DNA of 64,000 nt from Microbacterium sp. MF43. GTDB taxonomy: Bacteria; Actinomycetota; Actinomycetes; Actinomycetales; Microbacteriaceae. The position numbers and the translations under genes were made by a program. Under the pieces are notes generated by a model that was not told the origin of the DNA, did no database searches, and saw nothing but the letters and a program-made list of their open reading frames with translations. Location: contig NZ_JABBDY010000003.1 of assembly GCF_012847295.1 (NCBI RefSeq), forward strand, positions 310,001 through 374,000, given 5' to 3'. This document shows positions 27,907 through 39,097 of this stretch, piece by piece; the stretch's first letter is position 1; the number at the start of each line of letters is the position of its first letter.

Positions 27907-28947
27907 ATGGTCAGCGACCGTGGCCTGCAGGTGCTCCGCGCGATCGTCGAGGATTACGTCGACACGCGAGAGCCGGTCGGGAGCAAGGCGATCGTCGAAC
28001 GGCATGCGTTCGGCGTGTCCGCCGCGACCATCCGCAACGACATGGCCCTGCTCGAAGACGAAGAGCTCATCACGGCTCCGCACACGTCGTCGGGTCGGGT
28101 GCCCACCGACAAGGGCTACCGCGTGTTCGTCGACCACCTCGCCGAGGTCCGGCCGCTGAGCAGCGCGCAGCGCACGGCGATCACGTCGTTCCTCGAGGGC
28201 CCGGGCGATCTCGACGATGTCCTCGCGCGCACGGTCCGCGCGCTCACGCAGCTCACCGGCCAGGTCGCCATCGTGCAGTACCCGTCGTTCGCGCGTGCGA
28301 ACGTCACGCACGTCGAGCTGGTCCAGCTGGGCGGGGGACGGATGCTGGTCATCGTCGTCACCGACACGGGCCGTGTCTCGCAGCGCATGGCCTTCGTGCG
28401 CGACGAGTTCGACGACGCCGACCTGGCGCGCATCCGCGCCGAACTCGGCACGCTCCTCGTCGGCCGGTCGGTGCGCGACGGACTGCAGCGCATCGCCGAC
28501 CACCTCGCCAACGCGCCCGCCACCGCCGCACCCCACCAGGCGGCGACCGCCGAGATCGTGCGGGTCGTCGCCGAGGAGCTCGAGGAGTTCCGCCAGGACC
28601 GGCTCGTCATGGCGGGCAGCGCCACCCTCGCGAGACGCGAAGCGGATTTCCGTGGGAGCATCTACCCTCTGCTCGAGGCCATCGAGGAGCAGGTGACGAT
28701 CCTCAGGCTCATGGGCGAGATGGTCGCCGACGAGAAGGGCCTCGCCGCCAGCATCGGGCGCGAGAACGAGCCTTTCGGGCTGGCCGAGGCATCCGTCGTC
28801 GCCAGCGACTACGACGCGACCGGCGCGCGCGCCCGCGTGGGCGTGATGGGCCCGACTCGCATGGATTACCCCACCAACCTCGCGGCGGTTCGCGCCGTCG
28901 CGCGCTATCTGACGCGAATGCTCGAGGAAGACGAGAGCTCCCGCTGA
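27907..28947 (+). CDS. hrcA: Heat-inducible transcription repressor HrcA
   Basis: HrcA represses chaperone genes by binding CIRCE and is kept active by GroEL. The 346-residue protein starts with a winged helix (GLQVLRAIVEDYVDTREPVGSKAIVERH, then SAATIRNDMALLEDEELI) and has the HTSSGRVPTDKGYRVFVD segment, all family hallmarks, followed by a GAF-like dimer domain. The ATG at 27907 is preceded by GTGAGGAGG-like text. A CIRCE element lies directly upstream, so the gene is autoregulated. dnaJ follows after 54 bases. Confidence 0.97.
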   Translation: MVSDRGLQVLRAIVEDYVDTREPVGSKAIVERHAFGVSAATIRNDMALLEDEELITAPHTSSGRVPTDKGYRVFVDHLAEVRPLSSAQRTAITSFLEGPGDLDDVLARTVRALTQLTGQVAIVQYPSFARANVTHVELVQLGGGRMLVIVVTDTGRVSQRMAFVRDEFDDADLARIRAELGTLLVGRSVRDGLQRIADHLANAPATAAPHQAATAEIVRVVAEELEEFRQDRLVMAGSATLARREADFRGSIYPLLEAIEEQVTILRLMGEMVADEKGLAASIGRENEPFGLAEASVVASDYDATGARARVGVMGPTRMDYPTNLAAVRAVARYLTRMLEEDESSR

Positions 28948-29001
28948 CGCGGACGCGCACCCCCACGATCCCCGCGCCGCGGCGCGGGCAGGAAGGCGAA
29001 T

Positions 29002-30117
29002 GTGGCTGACCACTACGAGGTCCTCGGCGTCTCGCGCGACGCCACGGTCGACGAGATCAAGAAGGCCTATCGGCGTCTCGCGCGCGAGCTCCACCCGGAC
29101 GTGAACCCCGGCGAAGAGGCATCCGAGCGGTTCAAGCTCGTCACGCACGCCTACGACGTCCTGAGCGACCCCGAGCAGCGGCGACGCTACGACATGGGCG
29201 GCGGAGACAGCCCCTTCGGCGGAGCGGGCGGCTTCGGAGGCTTCAACGACATCTTCGAGACGTTCTTCGGCGCAGCGGGCGGGGGCGGCCGCGGCGTGCG
29301 GCCGCGCTCGCGACGCGAGCGGGGCCAGGACGCCCTCGTACGCGTCACCCTCGAGCTCGGCGACGTCGTCTTCGGCGTCCACCGCGACATCGAGGTCGAC
29401 ACCGCGGTGCTGTGCGAGACGTGCCAGGGGTCGTGCTGCCAGCCGGGCACGCAGCCGGTGACGTGCGACATCTGCCACGGGACCGGTCACGTCCAGCGGC
29501 AGGTGCGCAGCCTCCTCGGCAACGTGCTCACGAACCAGCCGTGCAACGTCTGCCAGGGCTACGGAACGACGATCCCGTACCCGTGCGCCACGTGCCAGGG
29601 TCAGGGCCGGGTCCGTGCACGCCGGACGGTGTCGCTCGACATCCCCGCCGGCGTCGAGACCGGACTCCGTCTGCAGCTGCCCGGCTCGGGCGAGGTGGGT
29701 CCGGCCGGCGGTCCGAACGGCGATCTGTACATCGAGGTGACGGTCGCGCCGCACGAGGTCTTCAGCCGCGACGGCGACGACCTGCTTGCGACGCTCGAGG
29801 TGTCGATGCCCGACGCGATCCTCGGCACGACGACCACGATCGAGTCGCTCGACGGACCCGTCGACCTCGAACTGCGCCCCGGCGTGCAGGGAGGGGACGT
29901 GCTCACGATCAAGGGGCGCGGCATCACCCCGCTGCGCGGATCGCAGCGCGGAGACCTGCGCGTGGGCGTGCACGTGGTCACGCCCACGCGCCTGGACCAC
30001 AAGGAACGCGCACTGATCGAGGACTTCGCCAAGCGCACCAAGGCTCCGAGCCCGCGGCTCGCGGAATTCCACCAGGGTCTGTTCGCCAAGCTGCGCGACC
30101 GGTTCCGGAACGGCTGA
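29002..30117 (+). CDS. dnaJ: Molecular chaperone DnaJ
   Basis: DnaJ passes unfolded proteins to DnaK and stimulates its ATPase. The 371-residue protein has an N-terminal J domain with HPD (ELHPDVNPG), a Gly/Phe-rich stretch, and the zinc-binding region with four Cys repeats. The first repeat reads CETCQGSC, with Cys instead of the usual Gly in the last position; the other three are [16 protein letters not shown] and CATCQGQG. The C-terminal substrate domain is complete. Being in the hrcA operon, it is the DnaJ2-type copy of actinobacteria, and a second dnaJ with dnaK is expected elsewhere. Confidence 0.96.
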   Translation: MADHYEVLGVSRDATVDEIKKAYRRLARELHPDVNPGEEASERFKLVTHAYDVLSDPEQRRRYDMGGGDSPFGGAGGFGGFNDIFETFFGAAGGGGRGVRPRSRRERGQDALVRVTLELGDVVFGVHRDIEVDTAVLCETCQGSCCQPGTQPVTCDICHGTGHVQRQVRSLLGNVLTNQPCNVCQGYGTTIPYPCATCQGQGRVRARRTVSLDIPAGVETGLRLQLPGSGEVGPAGGPNGDLYIEVTVAPHEVFSRDGDDLLATLEVSMPDAILGTTTTIESLDGPVDLELRPGVQGGDVLTIKGRGITPLRGSQRGDLRVGVHVVTPTRLDHKERALIEDFAKRTKAPSPRLAEFHQGLFAKLRDRFRNG

Positions 30118-30120
30118 TCC

Positions 30121-30855
30121 GTGGCGCTGCACTTCGTGCTCGACGAGGCCACGAACGCCGCGCCCGGCGACGCGGTCGTGCTCACGGGGTCGGAGGCGCA
30201 TCACGCCGCGACCGTGCGGCGGGTCCGCGTGGGTGAGGAGGTGACCGTCGGCGACGGTCGCGGTGCCTGGCTCACGGGTCGCTGCGAGTCGGTTGCGTCT
30301 CGTGAGGTGGTTGTGAGGATCGAGAGGCGGACGGACGCCCCGGCACCCCGCCCCCGGATCGTTCTGGTTCAGGCCCTGGCGAAGGGCGACCGCGACGAGC
30401 TCGCGATCCAGGCGGCGACCGAGCTCGGCGTGGATGAGATCGTGCCGTGGCAGGCGGCGCGGAGCGTCTCGCGCTGGGATGCCGCGAAGGCTGAGAAGGG
30501 TCGCGCCCGCTGGGCGACGATCGTCCGCGAAGCGGCCAAGCAGGCCCATCGCGCCTGGATCCCCGAGGTCGGCCCGCTCGTCACCACCGGCCAGCTGACG
30601 GCGCGGCTGGCGGCGTCGCGAGGGCTCGTCCTCGAGCCGACCGGCGACGAGCGGCTCGCCGGCCTCGTGGTCACCGGCGACGACCGGGACCTCGTTCTCG
30701 TCGTCGGGCCCGAGGGCGGCATTGCGCCCGAAGAGCTCGATTCGTTCGCGCAGAGCGGCGCCGACCTCGTACGACTCGGCGACAGCGTGCTGCGGACGTC
30801 GACGGCGGGACCCGCGGCCCTGGCCGTGGTGAGCGCCGCGGTCGGTCGCTGGTGA
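30121..30855 (+). CDS. rsmE: 16S rRNA (uracil(1498)-N3)-methyltransferase
   Basis: RsmE methylates U1498 of 16S rRNA using SAM. The 244-residue protein of the SPOUT class has the N-terminal PUA-like part (LTGSEAHHAATVRRVRVGEEVTVGDG), then LVQALAKGDRDELAIQAATELGVDEI, and the knotted C-terminal SAM site VVGPEGGIAPEELDSF with LGDSVLRTSTAGPAALAVV. The GTG start is three bases after the dnaJ stop. The dnaJ-rsmE pair is conserved across many bacteria. Confidence 0.95.
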   Translation: MALHFVLDEATNAAPGDAVVLTGSEAHHAATVRRVRVGEEVTVGDGRGAWLTGRCESVASREVVVRIERRTDAPAPRPRIVLVQALAKGDRDELAIQAATELGVDEIVPWQAARSVSRWDAAKAEKGRARWATIVREAAKQAHRAWIPEVGPLVTTGQLTARLAASRGLVLEPTGDERLAGLVVTGDDRDLVLVVGPEGGIAPEELDSFAQSGADLVRLGDSVLRTSTAGPAALAVVSAAVGRW

Positions 30856-30902
30856 GGCCCGTCGCCCGTCCCGGCGGGGTGGCCCGTCGGTAGACTTGCG
30901 GC

Positions 30903-31250
30903 ATGAGCGAGCCATCGATCTTCACGCGCATCCTGGGCGGCGAGATCCCGTCCGAGATCATCGCGGAGACCGAGAACGTGTTCGCCATTCGCGACATCGC
31001 TCCGAAGGCGCCCGTGCACCTCCTCGTGATCCCCAAGCGCGAGGAGTACCGCAACGTCGTCGAGCTCGCCGCCGGTGACCCCGATCTCCTCGCCGAGCTG
31101 ATCGGCCTCGCCAGCAGCCTCGCGGCGGAGCACGCCGACGGAGACTTCCGCCTGGTGTTCAACACCGGCCCCAACGCGGGCCAGACCGTCTTCCACGTGC
31201 ACGCTCATGTGCTCGCAGGAGGACTCGAAGAAGAGAGCCTCGGTGCCTGA
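30903..31250 (+). CDS. HIT family (HinT-like) nucleotide hydrolase
   Basis: HIT proteins hydrolyse nucleoside phosphoramidates and aminoacyl adenylates. The 115 residues are the usual length for HinT. The start IFTRILGGEIPSEIIAE and the active-site triad in the segment HVHAHVLAGG, preceded by NTGPNAGQTVF, are diagnostic. A TAGACT hexamer at 30891-30896 ends six bases before the ATG, so this gene likely has its own leaderless transcript inside the operon. It overlaps the start of phoH by eight bases. Confidence 0.95.
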   Translation: MSEPSIFTRILGGEIPSEIIAETENVFAIRDIAPKAPVHLLVIPKREEYRNVVELAAGDPDLLAELIGLASSLAAEHADGDFRLVFNTGPNAGQTVFHVHAHVLAGGLEEESLGA

Positions 31251-32319
31251 CGAACCTACGATCGACCGTGTCTATGCCGACGGCGTGGCCATGGTGCAGC
31301 TGCTCGGCCCCCAGGATCGTCTGCTCCGCGTCGTCGAGCGCGAGCACCCCGACGTCGATGTCCACGTGCGGGGCAACGAGATCACGCTGACCGGGGAGGC
31401 GGATGCCGTCGCCGCCGCCCGCTCGCTCGTCGATGAGCTGCTCGCGATGGCCAAGGCCGGCCAGGGGCTCGATCCCTCCGACGTGGCGTCGTCGAGCCGC
31501 ATCCTGCGCACGGAGGGCGGCCCGCGGCCGTCCGAGGTGCTGGGCGAGGCGATCCTGTCGTCGCGAGGAAAGGTCATCCGTCCGAAGACCCTCGGGCAGA
31601 AGGCGTACGTCGACGCGATCGAGGAGAACACGATCGTGTTCGGCATCGGTCCGGCCGGCACCGGCAAGACCTACCTCGCGATGGCGAAGGCCGTGCAGGC
31701 GCTGCAGCGCAAGGAGGTCAGTCGCATCATCCTCACCCGCCCGGCGGTCGAGGCGGGGGAGCGGCTGGGCTTCCTGCCCGGCACGCTCACCGACAAGATC
31801 GACCCGTACCTGCGCCCTCTCTACGACGCGCTCAACGAGATGATGGATCCCGAGCTGGTGCCGAAGCTCATGGCGACCGGCACGATCGAGGTGGCGCCGC
31901 TGGCGTACATGCGCGGGCGCACGCTCAACGACTCGTTCGTGGTGCTGGACGAGGCGCAGAACACCACGCCGGAGCAGATGAAGATGTTCCTCACGCGCCT
32001 GGGCTTCGGAACGCGCATGGTCGTGACGGGCGACATCACGCAGATCGATCTGCCGCAGGGCGCGTCGGGTCTCCGGCTCGTGACGCGCGTCCTCGGCGAG
32101 ATCGACGACATCCATTTCGCCTACCTCACCAGCGACGACGTGGTGCGCCACACGCTCGTCGGGCGCATCGTCGATGCGTACAGCGAGTACGACGAGCGCC
32201 GTCTCGCCGCGCGCCGCGAGAGGGACGAGGCATCCGAGTTCGCCAACCGCGCCGAGCGGCGAGCGGGCCTGCGCCCGCAGGGCCCGCGCGACCACATGCC
32301 CAAGCGAGGACGCTCATGA
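31243..32319 (+). CDS. PhoH family ATPase
   Basis: PhoH proteins are ATPases linked to RNA metabolism and phosphate stress, often next to the RNase YbeY. The 358-residue protein has an N-terminal KH-like region, Walker A GPAGTGKT at 136-143, and the segment VVLDEAQNTTPEQMKMFLTR holding Walker B, then VVTGDITQIDLP. I prefer the GTG at 31243, which overlaps the HIT stop, over an in-frame ATG at 31207 that lacks an upstream ribosome binding site. ybeY overlaps its end (ATGA), so the two are coupled. Confidence 0.93.
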   Translation: MPDEPTIDRVYADGVAMVQLLGPQDRLLRVVEREHPDVDVHVRGNEITLTGEADAVAAARSLVDELLAMAKAGQGLDPSDVASSSRILRTEGGPRPSEVLGEAILSSRGKVIRPKTLGQKAYVDAIEENTIVFGIGPAGTGKTYLAMAKAVQALQRKEVSRIILTRPAVEAGERLGFLPGTLTDKIDPYLRPLYDALNEMMDPELVPKLMATGTIEVAPLAYMRGRTLNDSFVVLDEAQNTTPEQMKMFLTRLGFGTRMVVTGDITQIDLPQGASGLRLVTRVLGEIDDIHFAYLTSDDVVRHTLVGRIVDAYSEYDERRLAARRERDEASEFANRAERRAGLRPQGPRDHMPKRGRS

Positions 32320-32786
32320 CCATCGAGATCAGCAACGAGTCGGGCATCGCCGTCGACGAGACGGTGCTGCTGCGGCTCATGGAGAACAATCTCGCGGAGC
32401 TCCACGTCAGCCCCGACGCCGATGTGGCGATCCTCCTCGTCGACGAGGGCGCGATGGAGGCCCTCCACGTGCAGTGGATGGACGAGCCCGGGCCCACCGA
32501 CGTGCTGAGCTTCCCGATGGATGAGCTCCGTCCGGGCACGGACGACATGCCGACCCCCGCAGGCCTCCTCGGCGACATCGTGCTGTGCCCGCAGGTGGCC
32601 GAGACCCAGGCGGTGGCCGCCAAGCACTCGACGATGGACGAGCTCGTGATGCTCACGACGCACGGCCTGCTGCACCTCCTCGGCTTCGATCACGCCGAGC
32701 CGGAGGAGGAGCGCGAGATGTTCGGGCTGCAGCGCGAGCTCATCACGGCCTTCCAGGCCGTCGAGCGTCGCCGAAATCGCGCATGA
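32316..32786 (+). CDS. ybeY: Endoribonuclease YbeY
   Basis: YbeY is a zinc RNase needed for 16S rRNA 3' end maturation and ribosome quality control. The 156-residue protein has the signature HGLLHLLGFDH, with His116, His120 and His126 as zinc ligands, and the conserved TDVLSFPMDE loop earlier. The ATG overlaps the phoH stop and the next gene overlaps its own stop, a chain of four-base ATGA overlaps that ensures balanced translation of phoH, ybeY, the CNNM gene and era. Confidence 0.97.
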   Translation: MTIEISNESGIAVDETVLLRLMENNLAELHVSPDADVAILLVDEGAMEALHVQWMDEPGPTDVLSFPMDELRPGTDDMPTPAGLLGDIVLCPQVAETQAVAAKHSTMDELVMLTTHGLLHLLGFDHAEPEEEREMFGLQRELITAFQAVERRRNRA

Positions 32787-34147
32787 CCGCAGCGCTGCTC
32801 CTCGTCGCCGCGGCGCTCCTCCTGGCCTTCGGCGCCCTCATGGTCGCGATCGACGCCGCCCTCGGCGTGACCTCGCGTGCCGACCTGGCCGAACTGGGCA
32901 CGTCCGGCCGCAACGCCGGCGCGCTCCGGCGCATCGCGGACGACACCGAGGCGCACGCCAACGCGGTGATCTTCATCCGCGTCCTCGCCGAGACCACGGC
33001 GGCCGTGCTGGTCACGGTCGCGTTCACTCTGCTCTTCGACTCCATCTGGTGGGCGATGCTCGCGGCCGCGGCGCTCATGACCGGCGTCTCGTATGTCGTC
33101 GTCGGCGCGAGCCCGCGCAATGTGGGCCGTCAGCACGCGAAGGGACTGCTGCGCGGCTCCGCGCCGATCGTGCGCGGCGTGCGCATCCTGCTGGGGCCGC
33201 TCGCTCACGGGCTCGTCGCGCTCGGCACGCGGATCACCCCCGGGATCCGGCGCAGCTCGTCGTTCGCGTCGGAGGAGCAGCTGCTGAGCATCATCGACGA
33301 GGCGGCCGAGAACGAGCTCATCGAAGAGGACGACCGCGAGCTCATCCATTCGGTGTTCGACTTCACCGACACCTTCGTGCGCGCGGTGATGGTGCCTCGG
33401 ACCGACATGGTGACGGTGGATGCCTCGGCGTCCACCCGCGAGGCGATGGCCATCTTCCTCGACAAGGGCATCTCGCGGGTGCCGATCGTCGACGACGAGG
33501 CCGACGACGTCGTCGGCGTGCTCTATCTGAAGGATCTGGTGCAGTTCGGCTTCCGCGACGAGGCGGGCTGGCGCGATGCGCCCATCAGCCGCATCGCCCG
33601 CCCCGCGGTCTTCGTGCCGGAGTCGATGAAGGCCGAGACGCTGCTCCAGCAGATGAAGCGGGATGCCGTGCACGTGTGCCTGGTCGTCGACGAGTACGGC
33701 GGGGTGTCCGGCCTCGTGACCCTCGAGGATCTCATCGAGGAACTCGTGGGCGAGATCGCCGACGAGTACGACCCGCGCGGCGACGAGGTGACCGAGCTCG
33801 AGCCCGGCCACTTCCGTGTGAGCGCGAGGCTTGGTCTCGACGAGGTCGGCGACCTGTTCGGCATCGACCTGGAGGACGAGGACGTCGACTCGATCGGCGG
33901 ACTGCTCGGCAAGGCCCTGGGGCGCGTGCCGCAGCCCGGGGCGACCGCCGAGTACGGCGGCTTGGTCATGACCGGCGGCGCGTCGCGCGGCCGAGGCCGC
34001 GGCATCTCCACCGTCTTCGTCGAACGCAGCGAGTCGCTCGACGCGATCGAGGGAGCTTCTGCCCGCGCGCCGCGGACCGACGAGCTCCGCGTGGTCACAC
34101 CGCGCACCGGAGAGGTGCGCGCCCCCAGGAAAGGTGAGCGCCCATGA
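32783..34147 (+). CDS. CNNM/CorC-type transporter (hemolysin family)
   Basis: This 454-residue protein belongs to the hemolysin-related family, whose members export Mg2+ or Co2+. It has an N-terminal CNNM (DUF21) membrane domain with about three to four helices in the first 150 residues, two CBS domains (VMVPRTDMVTVDASASTREAM, and AVFVPESMKAETLLQQMKRD with LVVDEYGGVSGLVTLEDLIEELVGEI), and a C-terminal CorC_HlyC domain (EPGHFRVSARLGLDEVGDLF). The segment VRAVMVPR is diagnostic. It is the third gene in an overlapping chain and its stop overlaps the era start. Confidence 0.93.
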   Translation: MTAALLLVAAALLLAFGALMVAIDAALGVTSRADLAELGTSGRNAGALRRIADDTEAHANAVIFIRVLAETTAAVLVTVAFTLLFDSIWWAMLAAAALMTGVSYVVVGASPRNVGRQHAKGLLRGSAPIVRGVRILLGPLAHGLVALGTRITPGIRRSSSFASEEQLLSIIDEAAENELIEEDDRELIHSVFDFTDTFVRAVMVPRTDMVTVDASASTREAMAIFLDKGISRVPIVDDEADDVVGVLYLKDLVQFGFRDEAGWRDAPISRIARPAVFVPESMKAETLLQQMKRDAVHVCLVVDEYGGVSGLVTLEDLIEELVGEIADEYDPRGDEVTELEPGHFRVSARLGLDEVGDLFGIDLEDEDVDSIGGLLGKALGRVPQPGATAEYGGLVMTGGASRGRGRGISTVFVERSESLDAIEGASARAPRTDELRVVTPRTGEVRAPRKGERP

Positions 34148-35040
34148 CCGATGAGTCCCGCTCCGGGTTCGTGACGTTCGTCGGGCGTCCGAACGTCGGA
34201 AAGTCCACGCTCACCAATGCCCTCGTCGGTGAGAAGGTCGCGATCACGAGCGACAAGCCGCAGACGACGCGGCGCGCCATCCGAGGCATCCTGAACCGTC
34301 CCGGCGGGCAGCTCGTGATCGTCGACACCCCCGGCATCCACAAGCCGCGCACGCTGCTGGGCGAGCGGCTCAACAGCCTCGTGGAGCAGGTGCTGGGCGA
34401 CGTCGACGTCATCGGGTTCTGCGTTCCGGCGACCGAGAAGGTCGGGCCCGGAGACCGGCGGATCGCGCAGTCCCTCGACGGGTACCCGCGGGCGAAGAAG
34501 GTCGCCATCGTCACCAAGACCGATGCGGCCTCGCGGGATCAGATCACCGAGCGGCTCATGGAGGTCGACTCGCTCCGCGAGGACTGGGCCGCCGTCATCC
34601 CGCTCTCCGCGCTGACCCGCGAGCAGCTCGACGTGCTGACCGACGAGCTGCTGGTCCTCATGCCCCAGGGACCGGCGCTCTACGACGCCGATGTGGTGAC
34701 CGACGAGTCGCTCGAGGATCGGGTGGCGGAGATCATCCGCGAGGCCGCCCTCGAGGGCGTGCGCGACGAGCTTCCGCACTCGATCGCCGTGACGATCGAG
34801 GACCTGGCCCCCCGGGAGGACTCCGATCTCACCGACATCTACGCGAACATCGTCGTGGAGCGCGACAGCCAGAAGGCCATCATCATCGGGCGCAAGGGGT
34901 CGCGGCTGGCCGACGTCGGCAAGCGTGCGCGCGCCGGCATCGAGCCGCTCGTCGGGACGCGCGTCTTCCTGTCGCTCCACGTTCGCGTCGCGAAGGAGTG
35001 GCAGCGTGACCCGAAGCAGCTCGGCCGGCTGGGCTTCTGA
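34144..35040 (+). CDS. era: GTPase Era
   Basis: Era is a GTPase that binds 16S rRNA and guides 30S assembly. The 298-residue protein has the P-loop GRPNVGKS at 14-21, switch and G2 text TSDKPQTTRRAI, G3 DTPGIHKP, and G4 TKTDA (a variant of NKxD), with a C-terminal KH domain containing IIGRKGSRLADVGKRARAGIE. It ends the ybeY gene chain, in line with their shared role in small-subunit maturation. The convergent lipoprotein gene ends six bases away; I see no hairpin terminator between them. Confidence 0.97.
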   Translation: MTDESRSGFVTFVGRPNVGKSTLTNALVGEKVAITSDKPQTTRRAIRGILNRPGGQLVIVDTPGIHKPRTLLGERLNSLVEQVLGDVDVIGFCVPATEKVGPGDRRIAQSLDGYPRAKKVAIVTKTDAASRDQITERLMEVDSLREDWAAVIPLSALTREQLDVLTDELLVLMPQGPALYDADVVTDESLEDRVAEIIREAALEGVRDELPHSIAVTIEDLAPREDSDLTDIYANIVVERDSQKAIIIGRKGSRLADVGKRARAGIEPLVGTRVFLSLHVRVAKEWQRDPKQLGRLGF

Positions 35041-35046
35041 GCCGGT

Positions 35047-35691
35047 TCAGCCCTCGACCGGTCGCATGGCCGACCGGATGACGACCTTGTCGTCGCCGTA
35101 GTCGTCGTCCGCGGCATCCTGCCACGTGCCGTCGTCCCACACGACGTCGATCCACAGCCAGCCGTTCTCGGGGTACGAGCTCAGGTACGCCTCGCCGAGG
35201 ATGTCGGGAAGCTCCTCCTGGATCTCCAGCAGCTCCGCCTCCTCGCCCGCGCCGGGCTCTCCCGCGGTCGGATCCTCGGGCACCATCGGGTCGTAGAGCG
35301 CCAGCATGATCGGAGGCTGGGTCACGGTGAACTGCTCGCCGTCGTAGGTGCCCTGCACCGCGTACGCGCCCCACGTCGTGTCGCCGGATGATTCCGAGCC
35401 GTCGACGCCCTCCCACGTCCAGTTCGTGAGGGGGATGCCGCTGCACTGCGGCGGGTAGGACTCGGCGACGGCGCCGAGGCACAGCTCGGCGTCGCCTCCG
35501 ACGTCCATGACCGTTCCCTGGGCGACGACATCCCCCTCGGGTGGCGCGGGCCACAGCGAGCCGAGCGACGCGCCGGCGGGGGCGTCCGACGCAGGGGAGG
35601 GGGTCGACCCGGCGGGTGTCGCGCACCCGGCCAGAGCGAGGAGGGATGCCGCGCCGAGCGCGAGGACCAGAGGTCGACGATGACGTGTCAT
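35047..35691 (-). CDS. Secreted lipoprotein, function unknown
   Basis: This 214-residue lipoprotein has a short signal peptide with lipobox ALAGC and Cys23 as anchor, followed by a Pro/Ser/Ala-rich linker. The mature domain contains a Cys-bearing segment, AELCLGAVAESYPPQCSGIPLTNWTWEG, which could form a disulfide. I do not recognise the family; related actinobacterial proteins are annotated only as hypothetical. The ATG at 35691 was chosen because it begins the signal peptide directly; a longer in-frame start would bury it. A GACACT hexamer lies eight bases upstream. Confidence 0.75.
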   Translation of the reverse strand: MTRHRRPLVLALGAASLLALAGCATPAGSTPSPASDAPAGASLGSLWPAPPEGDVVAQGTVMDVGGDAELCLGAVAESYPPQCSGIPLTNWTWEGVDGSESSGDTTWGAYAVQGTYDGEQFTVTQPPIMLALYDPMVPEDPTAGEPGAGEEAELLEIQEELPDILGEAYLSSYPENGWLWIDVVWDDGTWQDAADDDYGDDKVVIRSAMRPVEG

Positions 35692-35804
35692 ACCCGTGGA
35701 GTGTCGGCGGTACGGGCATCGTCTCAGGAGATCTGGAGACGGATGCCCCGGCATCCGTCCGCCGCCTCGACACACGCGGTTCGCTCCGTGCCCGCGGACG
35801 GGTG

Positions 35805-37693
<1,889 letters not shown>

Positions 37694-37703
37694 GTTCCTC
37701 GGC

Positions 37704-37736
37704 CCGGCCCGGGCTCGATCGCGCCGCCCGGGCCGG
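37704..37736. terminator. Bidirectional terminator after leuA
   Basis: CCGGCCCGGGC and GCCCGGGCCGG form an 11-bp perfect stem with an 11-base loop between two convergent genes. It has no T-tract. Confidence 0.7.
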
Positions 37737-37738
37737 AT

Positions 37739-38425
37739 TCAGGACTTCACGATGGGGATGGTCGACGTCTCGACCGCGACCTTCCGACGGTAGAGGGCAC
37801 GCTGCTCAGGCAGCGAGATGTCGAAGATCACGGCCAGCAGCCGGATCACGGTGGTGACGATGACGCACACGATCGCCGAGACGACCAGGTCGGCGCCGAA
37901 CGCGTTCGCGCCGGCGAGGACGAGGCATCCGGCGCCTGCGGCCACCGCGTACAGCGAGCCGACATGCATGATCGCCACGGGCAGGCCCATGATCATGTCG
38001 CGCAGGATGCCGCCGCCGACCGCGGCGCAGACCCCGACGAACACGGCGGGCACCAGCGGCAGCCCCAGGTAGAGCGCCTTGCTCGTGCCCAGCGCGCCGA
38101 ACATCCCCATGACGAGGGCATCGAGGCCCACGATGACGGCGTTGAGGCGCTGGAACACGCCCGCCAGCAGCATGCCGATGAGGGCGGCTCCCGTCGCCGT
38201 CAGCAGGTACCAGTTGCTCTGCAGCGAGACGGGGGTCACATTGAGCAGCAGGTCGCGGATCAGGCCGCCGCCGATGCCGACGACGATGCCGATGATCGCG
38301 ACCCCCAGCAGATCGAGGCGCCGCTGCCCGCGGAAGCCCGAGGCGAAGAGGGCGCCCTGGATGCCGCCCAGGCCGACGGCGGTGAGGTCTGCCCACAGGG
38401 GGATGACGATGATCGGCGCGTCCAC
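37739..38425 (-). CDS. TRIC-type cation channel family protein (UPF0126)
   Basis: This 228-residue membrane protein has about seven helices in two similar halves. Each half carries the glycine-rich kink GGGxxRD, at residues 52-58 (GGGLIRD) and 137-143 (GGGILRD), the hallmark of the trimeric intracellular cation channel fold in bacteria. Some family members have been described as glycine transporters, so the transported species is uncertain. The GTG start is preceded at six bases by GACAAT, a near match to the local -10 pattern. It converges on leuA. Confidence 0.88.
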   Translation of the reverse strand: MDAPIIVIPLWADLTAVGLGGIQGALFASGFRGQRRLDLLGVAIIGIVVGIGGGLIRDLLLNVTPVSLQSNWYLLTATGAALIGMLLAGVFQRLNAVIVGLDALVMGMFGALGTSKALYLGLPLVPAVFVGVCAAVGGGILRDMIMGLPVAIMHVGSLYAVAAGAGCLVLAGANAFGADLVVSAIVCVIVTTVIRLLAVIFDISLPEQRALYRRKVAVETSTIPIVKS

Positions 38426-38446
38426 CCCACCATTGTCGGCCGGGGC

Positions 38447-39097
38447 TCAGGGGATGTGGGTGCGCACCGCCGTCATGAAGCCGTCGAGGTCGTCCACCCA
38501 CAGCCGCACCGCGTCGAGTTCGACCTCGGACCCACCGAGACCCGTGCGCACCGGGCGCTCGAGCACCACGAGAACATTCGTCTCGTTCTGCATGCGCAAG
38601 GCGAGGGTGCGGCCGTGCGCCTCCTCGCGGATCTTCGGCGCCTTCTCGACGACGACGTGCGACTTCTCGACGCTGGCGACGGCGTCCCACGGCAGGTCGA
38701 TGTCGACGTCCGCGCCCGATCGGGCCCGGATCCCGTCGGGCCCGACGGCGTGCGGTCGGGTGAAGAAGCTCAGCAGCAGGCCGATCATCCACGTGAGCCC
38801 CCAGATCCCCAGGACGAGCAGGGGGATGCGCAGCCACGCGATGTCGTGGACGATCAGGTCGATGATCGGGATCTCGATCGCCGACAGCACGATGAAGACC
38901 ACGAGGATCGTGAGGACGGGGGAGTGGTAGGCGAATCCGGATGCCCCGGCAGGAACCCGCGGGCGTCGGAACGTCCACCGGTACAGGCTCTTCCAGATGC
39001 CGACCTCGGCACGCCAGGCCGCCTGGCTGAGTGTCATGATGCGGGCGACCAGGCCGCGCCGCGGTGCCGCGGCGGTCGGGGGAGCGAGTTCCGTCAT
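38447..39097 (-). CDS. Membrane protein, function unknown
   Basis: This 216-residue protein has two predicted membrane helices (about residues 59-79 and 88-111) and a cytoplasmic C-terminal half that looks like a PH-type domain (DIDLPWDAVASVEKSHVVVEK), though this is only an impression. I do not recognise the family. The ATG overlaps the stop of the MarR-like gene (ATGA), so it is translationally coupled to the regulator and may be its target. The distance to the TRIC-type gene downstream is short, so all three may form one operon. Confidence 0.75.
   Translation of the reverse strand: MTELAPPTAAAPRRGLVARIMTLSQAAWRAEVGIWKSLYRWTFRRPRVPAGASGFAYHSPVLTILVVFIVLSAIEIPIIDLIVHDIAWLRIPLLVLGIWGLTWMIGLLLSFFTRPHAVGPDGIRARSGADVDIDLPWDAVASVEKSHVVVEKAPKIREEAHGRTLALRMQNETNVLVVLERPVRTGLGGSEVELDAVRLWVDDLDGFMTAVRTHIP

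Noticed and set aside
27550-30915. Open frame of over 1100 codons antisense to the hrcA-dnaJ-rsmE genes
   Set aside because: It is a GC-driven shadow of well-supported genes, with no recognisable domain and no conserved start.
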